From contig JAFUAH010000025.1 in NCBI GenBank assembly GCA_017464345.1, positions 26,433-90,432 on the forward strand: a stretch of 64,000 nucleotides of DNA. Reading direction: 5' to 3'. Numbering within the stretch: position 1 is the stretch's first letter; every line of letters starts with the position of its first letter. Below the pieces are notes generated by a model, which was not told where the DNA came from, did no database searches, and saw nothing but the letters and a program-made list of their open reading frames with translations. The position numbers and the translations under genes are program-made. Of the stretch, positions 35,577-43,917 are shown in pieces. Source of the stretch: Bacteroidaceae bacterium. Lineage in GTDB: Bacteria > Bacteroidota > Bacteroidia > Bacteroidales > Bacteroidaceae.

Positions 35577-38500
35577 ATGAAACGACTAACGCTCTTTATC
35601 CTACATTTAGCATTCCTCGCCGTCATGGCGATGGCTCAGACCGACGTGACGACGCAGTATCTCAGCAATCCGTCGTTCGAGGCAGACGCCATCAGCACAT
35701 TGCCTGCTGACGCCACACGCGGGGCCTACACAGCCGCGTCGGTCGTGGGCTGGACCCTGTCGGGAAGCTACGGCGTGAGCGACATCATGACCGCCAGCGC
35801 AACAGCCACGGACAACAACTTCGGACGGCCCGGGCAGCCCAGCGATGGCAAACAGATGTACTACATACGCAATGCATGGTCGGCATCCACGGCCAGTCTG
35901 CTCCAATCCGTCAGGCTCCCCGCTGGTACCTACCGCCTAACCGTCGATAACAAATGCATCACCCAGTCCAGCCACACAGCCAATCTGGTGGCAGGCAGCG
36001 AGCAGACCTCCCTGCCCTTCCAAAGTTCGATGCCCAATGACTGGACCACAGCCGAGGTCCTGTTCGAATTGCAAACCGAAACCACGCTGCAAGTGGGTCT
36101 GAGCGTCAGCTTCGGCAGTGGTTCGGGCGGCTCCATACTCATCGACAACTTCCGTCTTTACTACTATCCCGACGGCTACACGGAACCTGCCGACCCGACG
36201 GAGCAAGACGTGGAGAGCCCAACCGAAGGCGTCGTCACGGGCGACTTCGTGGCCGAGCAGGCCATGATGGTCGACCTGCTAAAGATGCTGGCCAACTTTG
36301 CCACCTATCTGGCCAACGACTATCAGGCCTGTGCTGCCCCTAACAGTCTGGGCGAGCAGTGTGGCTGCTTCCGCGGCGAGAGTACCATGGCCAGCAACGA
36401 GGCTGGTGTGCGCACTAATGCTGACCTCTCCATGATTTGCGCCTTCCTCGTGAAATACGCCAAGCCCACTGGCATCAACCTGCCCACAGGCATCAGTTGG
36501 GAGACCCTGGAAGATCTGGCCATGAAGACCCTGGTCTTTGCCTACTCAACTCACAAGGCCAACCGACTGAAGGTTTGTTCGGGCGGCGACTACTGGGGAA
36601 GCACCTCGGGCAGCGACCACGTCTGGGAGTCATCGCTCTGGGCCATGTCCGTGGCCTACTCGGCCTTCTTCCAGTGGGATAAGCTCTCCGACAGCCAGAA
36701 GGGCTATATCTACAACCTCCTGAAGGCCGAATGTAATTACGAACTAAAACGCACCGTGCCCACGGGCTATGCCGGCGACACCAAGGCCGAGGAGAACGGC
36801 TGGGAAGCCGACGTACTGGCCGCCGCCCTGGGTCTGTTCCCCAACGACCAGCTGGCCCCGCAATGGTTCGACCGCCTGCGCCTTTTCGCCATCAACAGCT
36901 ACAGTCACACCAACGATGCCTCCAACCAGACCGTCCTCGACCCCTGGTATGACCAGAAAACCGTGGCCGATCTCTATCAAGGCCAAAACCTCTATGACGA
37001 CTACACGCTGCAGAACCACAACCTCTTCCACACCTCGTACCAGAACGTGGTGATGCAGGAACTGGGTGAAGCAGCCCTGGCCCTGAAACTCTTCCAGACC
37101 GGGCTGGGCTACGAAGAGAAGTGGAAATCCAATGCACTCATGCACAACAACCAGGCCGTCATGGACAACGTGCTCTGCTGGCTGGCACTGACCGACGGCG
37201 AACTGGCCATGCCCAACGGCAACGACTGGAGCCTCTTCCTCTACGACCAGATAACTAGTTATACCACCCAAGCTTGCTTCCTGCGCGACCCGAACGCCCT
37301 GATGCTGGAAAACCTGGCCTACAAGAACATCAAGGCACGCCAGCAGACCACCACCGACGGCTCGTGGCTCCTGCGCCCTGATGTCCAAGCCCGCCGCATG
37401 GGTGTGGAGGCCCACCGCGTCATGATGACCTACTTGATGCACCTGGCCCTCTCCACGGCTGACCTAGTCCCCACTGCGTGGGAACAATTCCGCGCCGCAC
37501 GCAGCGAGGCCCGCATATTGCCCTGCCAGAATGTGGTACGCGCTTTCACACGCGACCGCTTCACTACCTTCTCTTGGAGCAAGGGACTGAACAGCTACAC
37601 AGGCTACATTGCCTCGAACAGCCCCGATAAGAACAAGATTATCGTCCCCTATCGCGCCAACAACACAGGCAACTTTCTCGGCTGGTACACGGTCAGCGGC
37701 CAAAGCACTAATGCTACTCCCGTCATCAACGGCATTTACCAGTTGCAAGGCGACGGCTACACCATGAACGGTGAACTGAAGACCAACGGCAACCAACTGG
37801 ACAATCGCTTTGTCCTCTACTCCACCCCGGGCAATGCCGTCATCTATCTAGACCATGTCCAAGGTCTTGCCAACGGCACCGTCACGGGCGAATACGGCGG
37901 ACTGATGGCCATCTCGGTGGATGAACTGACTAAACCCAAGCGCACACTATATTACGATAACGGAAAGGAAGATGAGGATTTCGCATGGAAGCAACTGGAC
38001 GGCTCGGCTCTGCAGCGCTTTACCACCAACTGGCTGAACATTGACAACGAGGTGGGCTTTGTCTCGAAGAGCGACAAGCAGATGGCCTTCGGCGACCGCA
38101 GCAACAACAACAGCATCATGACAGCCAGGCTCTACCCCTCCTATGCCAACAACAGTCGTTCGTTCCAGAATGGCAGTGTAGTAGATTGCCGCAACATCAC
38201 CTACTACAGCAACATCACCGCAGCAGAGACGCAGCGCATGGAAACCGAACTGCAAGTGCTGACCGATGCCGTTCCGGCAGGATGGAACGGAGCCATAGTC
38301 CCCGACCCCGACGGAACGAATTACCTTCTGCTGTCCCACTTCCGTGGAAGCAGCACGGAAGCCACCTTGTCTGGCATCGCCTGCAAACTGGGGGCTCCTG
38401 TCTTCGAGGCCAAGACCACCATCACCGCCAGCAAATCCACAGCCACCCTCCTGGCTGCTGAGAACAATAGCGTTGCCAACGTACTGAAGGTCTTCGTCAA

Positions 38501-39392
38501 GGGTACGGGCCTCACGGCCCAGCAAGACCCAGACAATGACGAAGCGGCCTACCTGACGGCCAGTCAGAGCACCAGCGTCGAGGTCCACATTGTCACTTCT
38601 GCGTCTGTCGTCAATGGCCAATTGTCCCTCGGTGCCGGCCAGACGCTCCACGTCTATGCCGAAAACGGAACGCTCAAGAGCGAGACAAAAGAGTGGCCCA
38701 ACGCGTTCCAACCAGGTAGCGACCAGACAGGCTACATCGTCAATCCGTCCTTCCAGGGCAATACCACGGCAGGATGGGAAGGCACCAACATGACCACCGA
38801 TTACAATGAGGTGGAGAAGTGGAATGCCAACTTCGACTTCCACCAGACCATCACCGGACTGCCTAAGGGGCTCTACCAACTCTCCTGTCAAGGGTTCTAT
38901 CGCAATGGCTCGGCAGAGAATGCCGCCACGCTGCACAGCAACGGCAAGGAGACAATCCATGCCCGGCTCTATGCCACCTCTTCTGCCGAAGACGTAAACA
39001 CGCCCCTACCCTCCATCTGTGACGAGGCCGGAAAGAAAGGCCCCGTGGGCATATCAACCACTGTAGGCTACATCCCCAACACCATGGAACAGACCGCAAC
39101 CTACTTTACAGCGGGCCTGTATCCCGTCAGCCTACAGGTGAAAGTCAATGACGACGGTCTGCTGACCATCGGCGTGCGCAAGACAACCCTGGTCAGCAAT
39201 GACTGGAGCATCTTCGACAACTTCACCCTGAGCTACATGGGCCGGGATGGCGACGAAACCGACATCAATGCCGACATCCGCCTCCCTTTCGCCCCCAGCG
39301 GCACGTACACCCTCGGAGGCGTTCGCGTCGCTGAACATAAGGCACAGCCCCAGGGCATCTACATCGTCAATGGCAAGAAGGTGGTAAAATGA
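35577..39392 (+). CDS. Large secreted multidomain protein, putative polysaccharide-active enzyme
   Basis: 1271 residues with a signal peptide (cut near AMA-Q, 18-21). Residues about 22-200 look like a jelly-roll carbohydrate-binding module (YLSNPSFEAD opening, LIDNFRLYYYPDG end). A similar module returns at about 1060-1235 (GYIVNPSFQGNTTAGWEG ... WSIFDNFTLSYMG). Between them, about 225-640 is helix-rich with W/H/Y clusters such as DHVWESSLWAMSVAYS and NHNLFHTSYQNVVMQELGEAA, like the alpha/alpha toroid of polysaccharide lyases and heparinase-type enzymes; about 660-1000 is beta sandwich, as in the same enzymes. The C-terminus (GTYTLGGVRVAEHKAQPQGI then YIVNGKKVVK) resembles a short type IX secretion sorting signal. 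The enzyme family and substrate are not assigned; a lyase is a guess from shape. Confidence 0.8.
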   Translation: MKRLTLFILHLAFLAVMAMAQTDVTTQYLSNPSFEADAISTLPADATRGAYTAASVVGWTLSGSYGVSDIMTASATATDNNFGRPGQPSDGKQMYYIRNAWSASTASLLQSVRLPAGTYRLTVDNKCITQSSHTANLVAGSEQTSLPFQSSMPNDWTTAEVLFELQTETTLQVGLSVSFGSGSGGSILIDNFRLYYYPDGYTEPADPTEQDVESPTEGVVTGDFVAEQAMMVDLLKMLANFATYLANDYQACAAPNSLGEQCGCFRGESTMASNEAGVRTNADLSMICAFLVKYAKPTGINLPTGISWETLEDLAMKTLVFAYSTHKANRLKVCSGGDYWGSTSGSDHVWESSLWAMSVAYSAFFQWDKLSDSQKGYIYNLLKAECNYELKRTVPTGYAGDTKAEENGWEADVLAAALGLFPNDQLAPQWFDRLRLFAINSYSHTNDASNQTVLDPWYDQKTVADLYQGQNLYDDYTLQNHNLFHTSYQNVVMQELGEAALALKLFQTGLGYEEKWKSNALMHNNQAVMDNVLCWLALTDGELAMPNGNDWSLFLYDQITSYTTQACFLRDPNALMLENLAYKNIKARQQTTTDGSWLLRPDVQARRMGVEAHRVMMTYLMHLALSTADLVPTAWEQFRAARSEARILPCQNVVRAFTRDRFTTFSWSKGLNSYTGYIASNSPDKNKIIVPYRANNTGNFLGWYTVSGQSTNATPVINGIYQLQGDGYTMNGELKTNGNQLDNRFVLYSTPGNAVIYLDHVQGLANGTVTGEYGGLMAISVDELTKPKRTLYYDNGKEDEDFAWKQLDGSALQRFTTNWLNIDNEVGFVSKSDKQMAFGDRSNNNSIMTARLYPSYANNSRSFQNGSVVDCRNITYYSNITAAETQRMETELQVLTDAVPAGWNGAIVPDPDGTNYLLLSHFRGSSTEATLSGIACKLGAPVFEAKTTITASKSTATLLAAENNSVANVLKVFVKGTGLTAQQDPDNDEAAYLTASQSTSVEVHIVTSASVVNGQLSLGAGQTLHVYAENGTLKSETKEWPNAFQPGSDQTGYIVNPSFQGNTTAGWEGTNMTTDYNEVEKWNANFDFHQTITGLPKGLYQLSCQGFYRNGSAENAATLHSNGKETIHARLYATSSAEDVNTPLPSICDEAGKKGPVGISTTVGYIPNTMEQTATYFTAGLYPVSLQVKVNDDGLLTIGVRKTTLVSNDWSIFDNFTLSYMGRDGDETDINADIRLPFAPSGTYTLGGVRVAEHKAQPQGIYIVNGKKVVK

Positions 39393-39439
39393 CCGAACAC
39401 ATAACCGCCTAAGTGTAAATTGTCAAATTGAGAATCTCT

Positions 39440-39904
39440 ATGACAGAGAGACTGGATCATACAGACCTGAACATACTGCGTGCCCTGCAGAAGAACGCAC
39501 GCCTGACGACCAAAGAACTGGCTGCAGAAGTGAATCTGAGCACGACACCCGTCTTTGAACGGTGGAAACGGCTGGAACGCGGCGGCTACATCCAGCGCTA
39601 CATTGCCGTGCTGGATGCCCAGAAACTGAACTTGGGATTCGTGGTGTTCGTCAATGTAAAACTGCGCCGCATGAACCACGACATCGCCCTTGACTTCGTG
39701 CAGCGCATACGCGAGGTGACCGAAGTGACGGAATGCTACAATATCTCGGGCAACTTCGACTATCTGCTGAAGATTCACGCTCCCGACATGCACGCCTACC
39801 AAGAGTTCATCCTGAATAAGTTGGGCACCATCGAGAGTGTGGGCAGCATCGAGAGCACCTTTGTCATGGACACCATCAAACAGGAATACGGTATAAGCAT
39901 ATGA
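39440..39904 (+). CDS. Lrp/AsnC family transcriptional regulator
   Basis: 154 residues from the ATG at 39440 (an in-frame TTG lies 12 bases upstream). The N-terminal winged helix is LDHTDLNILRALQKNARLTTKELAAEVNLSTTPVFERWKRLE, the standard Lrp DNA-binding domain. The C-terminal RAM effector domain holds VTECYNISGNFDYLLKI, where small effectors such as amino acids bind between dimers. Its stop overlaps the dnaG start (ATGA, 39901-39904), so it is translationally coupled to primase. The regulated genes are unknown. Confidence 0.96.
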   Translation: MTERLDHTDLNILRALQKNARLTTKELAAEVNLSTTPVFERWKRLERGGYIQRYIAVLDAQKLNLGFVVFVNVKLRRMNHDIALDFVQRIREVTEVTECYNISGNFDYLLKIHAPDMHAYQEFILNKLGTIESVGSIESTFVMDTIKQEYGISI

Positions 39905-42087
39905 TTGACCGAGCGACCATAGACAAGATAATGGATGCAGCGAACATCGTAGATGTGGTCTCCGATTTCGTCACGCTGAAGCGGGCTGGTGCCAACCTGA
40001 AGGGGCTCTGCCCGTTTCACGACGACCGCACACCTTCCTTCATGGTCAGTCCGGCCAAGAACTACTGCAAGTGCTTTGCTTGCGGAAAGGGAGGAAACCC
40101 CGTCGGTTTCATCATGGAGCACGAGCAAATTTCCTACCCCGAGGCCTTGCGCTATCTGGCTCGGAAATACGGCATCGCCATCGAAGAAAAGGAAATGTCG
40201 CAGGAGGACCTGCAACGGCAAGACGACCGCGAATCGATGTTTATCGTCAATGAGTGGGCCAATCAGTGGTTCCAGCACCAACTACACGATACACCAGACG
40301 GACGGGCCATAGGCCTCACCTACTTTCGCCAGCGCGGTTTCCGCGACGACATTATCCAGAAGTTCCAACTCGGTTTCTGTCCCGACCAGAATGTTGAAGT
40401 AAATACTACGGACAAGGACGGCACGACACGACTGCTACGCTTCGGCGTGATGAGCAACGATGCACTGAAGGCCGGTTATCAGGAGAAATATCTTACTAAC
40501 GACCCCGAGACGGGACTGGGAACAGGCATCAGCATCAAGAACGACCGCGGTGCCCTGCGCGACCGCTACTGGGGGCGTGTCATCTTCCCCATCCACACGA
40601 TGTCTGGCAAGGTGGTGGGCTTCGGCGGACGTGTGTTGGACGCAGCCACCAAGGGTGTGAACGTGAAGTACCAAAACTCCCCCGAGAGTATCATCTACTC
40701 GAAGAAACGGGAACTCTATGGTCTGTTCCAGGCCAAGCAGGCCATCCGCAAGCACGACCTATGTTTCCTGGTGGAGGGCTACACCGACGTGATGGCCATG
40801 CACCAGAGCGGCGTGGAGAACGTGGTGGCCTCCAGTGGCACAGCACTCACCGACGACCAGATACGTCTCATACACCGACTGACGGACAACATCACCGTCA
40901 TCTACGATGGCGATGCGGCAGGCATCAAGGCCTCACAGCGCGGTATCGACATGCTGCTGGCACAGGGCATGAATGTCCGACTGCTCCTGCTGCCCGACGG
41001 CGACGACCCCGACTCCTTTGCTCGCAAGCACAATGCCGAGGAATTCCAGCAATATCTCGGAGAGCATCAGGTCGATTTCATCAAATTCAAGACCGACCTG
41101 TTGCTGGAAGAGGCCAAGGGGGATCCCATGGCCAAAAGCAAACTGGTGAACAACATCGTGCAGAGCATATCCGTTATCCCCAATGAGATAACCCGTGCCA
41201 TCTATGTGCAAGCAACGGCAGCCACCATGCAGATGCAAGAGGGGCTCATCACCTCTGCTGTTGCCCGACAAGTGGAGCAGAATCTGGAGGAAGCCCGGAA
41301 GCAGCGAGAACGGGAACGAGACAGGAGAAACCTGAATCAAATTGCAAGCGGAAGCACACCCCCACCGCCATCGGCCAACGAAGAAGTCGCCGAGGTTCTC
41401 CTCCCCACGTCCGACATCCCCCTACCCCCTTCCGATTTACCTCAATCGGCAAATGCTACAGGAGCTCCATCCTCTGCTGAAACGGCTCCATACGCTCCGC
41501 TCGTGACTGGCATACGCAACCGCGAAGAACGCCGATTCCACGACAAAGAAGAAGAACTCGTCCGCCTTATCCTGCGCCATGGCGAACAGATGGTAGGCAC
41601 AATGCACAACGACAATGGCGAGGAACAGCCCATCACCATCATAGAGTACATTGCCGCATCCCTCATCCAAGACGAACTGCAACTCTCCGTACCTCTGCAC
41701 AAGACCATAGTCGAACTGGCTCTCCAGCACGTCCATGATGCTGGTTTCGTGGCCGAAAAATTCTTTCTCAACTATCCCGACCCCACCATCAATTCCTTCA
41801 CCTTCGATATGGTCACCGACAAGGAGCAACTGAGCCGGATGCACCAGAAAAAACAATCGAACTACAGCGAGCCAGAAGTCAATCTGACAGAACTGACCAA
41901 CCATCTGCTGACGGACTATAAGATAGAAATCGTCAATAAGGAGCTCAAGCAAATCATGCGCGAAATGCAGGATCCCGAACTGATAAAGGACAAAGACCGC
42001 TTTACGACTGTCATGACTCGTTACAAAGAGTTCAAGGACATAGAAAAAAAACTCGCCCACCAACAAGGTGGACGAGTCATGAAATAA
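39901..42087 (+). CDS. dnaG: DNA primase
   Basis: 728 residues. The CHC2 zinc finger is at 37-61 (C37-x2-H40 and C58-x2-C61, in LCPFHDDRTPSF and CKCFACGKGG). The catalytic core includes NDRGALRDRYWGRVIFPI, and the TOPRIM fold has the metal-binding Glu in FLVEGYTDVMAM and Asp residues in VIYDGDAAG. After about residue 465 there is a proline-rich disordered linker (STPPPPSANEE, then PLPPSDLPQ), longer than in E. coli, leading to the C-terminal helicase-binding region. It makes RNA primers at the replication fork. Its downstream neighbour is the gene-free stretch 42088-42762. Confidence 0.97.
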   Translation: MIDRATIDKIMDAANIVDVVSDFVTLKRAGANLKGLCPFHDDRTPSFMVSPAKNYCKCFACGKGGNPVGFIMEHEQISYPEALRYLARKYGIAIEEKEMSQEDLQRQDDRESMFIVNEWANQWFQHQLHDTPDGRAIGLTYFRQRGFRDDIIQKFQLGFCPDQNVEVNTTDKDGTTRLLRFGVMSNDALKAGYQEKYLTNDPETGLGTGISIKNDRGALRDRYWGRVIFPIHTMSGKVVGFGGRVLDAATKGVNVKYQNSPESIIYSKKRELYGLFQAKQAIRKHDLCFLVEGYTDVMAMHQSGVENVVASSGTALTDDQIRLIHRLTDNITVIYDGDAAGIKASQRGIDMLLAQGMNVRLLLLPDGDDPDSFARKHNAEEFQQYLGEHQVDFIKFKTDLLLEEAKGDPMAKSKLVNNIVQSISVIPNEITRAIYVQATAATMQMQEGLITSAVARQVEQNLEEARKQRERERDRRNLNQIASGSTPPPPSANEEVAEVLLPTSDIPLPPSDLPQSANATGAPSSAETAPYAPLVTGIRNREERRFHDKEEELVRLILRHGEQMVGTMHNDNGEEQPITIIEYIAASLIQDELQLSVPLHKTIVELALQHVHDAGFVAEKFFLNYPDPTINSFTFDMVTDKEQLSRMHQKKQSNYSEPEVNLTELTNHLLTDYKIEIVNKELKQIMREMQDPELIKDKDRFTTVMTRYKEFKDIEKKLAHQQGGRVMK

Positions 42088-42099
42088 TGTTTTTTAACT

Positions 42100-42204
42100 C
42101 ATCTAATTGAATGAACCGATGCATCTAATTAGATAGGCCAACGCATCTAATTGAATGGATCTGTTCAACTAACTGAATGGAACCGTTCAACCAACTGACA
42201 GCAG
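42100..42204. repeat. 22-base degenerate tandem repeat after dnaG
   Basis: Four units of 22 bases starting CATCTAATTGAATGR or close to it, at 42100, 42122, 42144 and 42166, and a partial fifth at 42188. The first nine bases of each unit are the most conserved. It begins 12 bases after the dnaG stop. Confidence 0.85.
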
Positions 42205-42320
42205 TAGTTTTCCCGCCTGGTCTCGCCTGAACGGCAGTGAAAATCTAAAAATATGTTAAATTCATGTATTTGGTGTACTTACAATGTGTGTACACTTTCC
42301 TTGCTTTTATCGTGACTTTT

Positions 42321-42342
42321 TCCGAACTTTGCACTGTTCGGA
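42321..42342. promoter_or_regulatory. Palindrome over a promoter-like -7 box
   Basis: TCCGAAC, 8 bases, GTTCGGA. The left arm and spacer include GAACTTTG (42324-42331), one mismatch from the -7 consensus on the + strand. It could be an operator over a weak promoter reading into the structured region 42411-42535, or just a small hairpin. Confidence 0.4.
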
Positions 42343-42410
42343 CAAAATATGAAACAAGAACTAATGTCTATAAACATCATGAGCAGTAAAGCCTATGGTT
42401 AAATAAGAAA

Positions 42411-42535
42411 CTTCCCCGATGATGCAGGGGGGGAAGACTGGCCTCAGCGAAAGCAACTTCCCCCACGGAGATGTCCTACATCCCCGGCATGTTGTATTGC
42501 CGGTCGATGAGCACAGTATCGTCCCCGGAAAGGAC
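42411..42535. ncRNA. Possible structured RNA with competing hairpins
   Basis: GGGGGAAG at 42429-42436 can pair either with CTTCCCC at 42411-42417 or with CTTCCCCC at 42457-42464, so two hairpins exclude each other. A further stem follows (CCGGCA 42484-42489 with TGCCGG 42498-42503), then a 4-base stem at 42521-42535. No reading frame covers the region. On the minus strand the first hairpin is followed by TTTCTTATTT, like a terminator. The strand and transcription are unproven. Confidence 0.35.
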
Positions 42536-42594
42536 ACAGAACATCTGAAATGGATTATGCAATGGAAATGACAAAGATACGCACATCTGAAACC

Positions 42595-42681
42595 GCCTAC
42601 GGTGAAGGCCTGACCGCCCCCACATACTACATTCTCTCTCGTAGAGAGAATTACGTATGGGGCTCAGCCTTCACCTACGGC
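42595..42681. repeat. Long imperfect inverted repeat (87-base stem-loop)
   Basis: Arms pair as GGTGAAGGC (42601-42609) with GCCTTCACC (42667-42675), then TGA/TCA, four G-C pairs, CATAC-type pairs, and ATTCTCTCT with AGAGAGAAT around a CGT loop at 42640-42642. Extra unpaired bases are all in the left arm, and two 3-by-3 internal loops read TAC opposite TAC. It lies 82 bases beyond the stop of the nucleotidyltransferase gene. Confidence 0.8.
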
Positions 42682-42762
42682 ACAAACTCCAATTTTACTC
42701 CTTCGGTCTTCTTTGCGGCCAGAACAAGTATGAGCAAAAGGCCCAGAGTGCTTTCAAAAACT

Positions 42763-43866
42763 TCATATCGACGACGGTTTCAGCAAATGATTCCACACCC
42801 CACTCCAGAAGGCGCTCCACATACTTTCTTTGTAACACAATTCATGTTTCCAAGCATTCCCCTTCCAACGACGGTACTTAAAATGCGTACGTCTGAAAAA
42901 ACCGGCTGGCAATTCGGCGACATACTCAGGATTAAGAATGTCCTGTAAAACCCTTTCTTTCAGATTCGGTTCAAACTGGATACGGGTGAATATATGTACG
43001 TCAAGTCCCAGGTCATCGATACATATAGCATTGAAGATGTCATATAGTCTTCTCATACCATACTGATTCAATACACCTTCCAGCCAGGACCAATCCACTT
43101 CTTTTCTGTGAGCATTCACAAACAAGGCCCAATCTAAGAGTTGCCTCAACGTAATTCCTTCTGAGGCAAAATGAATCATAATATGTTTTAGCAAAAACAA
43201 GGCATGTAGGTTGGGCGATGGCAAGTACACCTTCTCTCCATACAACTCCACAACATAACTATCATCCTTAGCAAGTTCTTTGAGCAGTTTTTCAAATTCA
43301 ACATTCGATTTATGATGGTGTACATTAATAAAGTCATAATGATTCTCCACCATAAACTCACCCCAATTAAACACAGAATGATGGTGGTGTGAGTTGTCAA
43401 TCTCAAACTTCTTCGTTTTGTTCGTGCTATTCGTGTTCGCCTTCAGAAGAGCCGCATCCGCTTCCTTTTGCTGGCCAAACAGCCAGATGTCTATATCCCC
43501 ACAAGGTCTGTGTTCAGGCTTAGGCCAATCTAAGGAACAGGCGTAACCTTTCAGCACCATCATCTTAAAACCATGCTGATTATAGAAGGCTGCCATTTCA
43601 GCTATTGTCTTACGATACCGTTCACTGCGGTATTCATACCCTTGCAACACCTCACCGATCCATTGCAACAATATAATCTTTGGTGGCCGTTGCTCATCCG
43701 ATAGTTGCTCAATCCCGTCAACTATAACGGCAGAAAGCCCATGCTTACCTGCCAAGGCTTTTATGGCATCCCAATCCATTCGCTCATGCATTGGGACAAC
43801 AGAATAGTTTCCAATGCCCAAACGCACAAGCGACAAAAAAGTCTCTCTCAAATCAGCAGTTACCAT
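42763..43866 (-). CDS. Nucleotidyltransferase-fold family protein (NTP_transf_5 type)
   Basis: 367 residues from the ATG at 43866 (a TTG lies one codon upstream). The centre holds MMVLKGYACSLDWPKPEHRPCGDIDIWLFG, the degenerate pol-beta nucleotidyltransferase signature (G...R..GDIDIW) of the family Pfam calls uncharacterised nucleotidyltransferase. The remainder is helical; NSHHHHSVFNWGEFMVENHYDFINVHHH is rich in His. Homologues are common in surface-polysaccharide loci, but I know of no defined reaction. It is the last gene of the leftward locus, 51 bases after the DegT gene, and its 3' end overlaps an antisense frame that I reject. Confidence 0.88.
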   Translation of the reverse strand: MVTADLRETFLSLVRLGIGNYSVVPMHERMDWDAIKALAGKHGLSAVIVDGIEQLSDEQRPPKIILLQWIGEVLQGYEYRSERYRKTIAEMAAFYNQHGFKMMVLKGYACSLDWPKPEHRPCGDIDIWLFGQQKEADAALLKANTNSTNKTKKFEIDNSHHHHSVFNWGEFMVENHYDFINVHHHKSNVEFEKLLKELAKDDSYVVELYGEKVYLPSPNLHALFLLKHIMIHFASEGITLRQLLDWALFVNAHRKEVDWSWLEGVLNQYGMRRLYDIFNAICIDDLGLDVHIFTRIQFEPNLKERVLQDILNPEYVAELPAGFFRRTHFKYRRWKGNAWKHELCYKESMWSAFWSGVWNHLLKPSSI

Positions 43867-43917
43867 CAACTGTTAATACCCTTAACTTACCCCAGAATCT
43901 ATGAACTACGCTCTTCA

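Noticed and set aside
37947-38960. 337-residue - strand frame
   Set aside because: Antisense to the 1271-residue secreted protein gene; no recognisable motif.
42595-42681. Integron attC site
   Set aside because: The bulged hairpin looks similar, but the 7-base core sites (RYYYAAC and GTTRRRY) at the ends are missing and no integrase is present.
42550-42948. 132-residue + strand frame downstream of dnaG
   Set aside because: It crosses the long stem-loop and then runs antisense over the nucleotidyltransferase gene; no family resemblance and no ribosome site.
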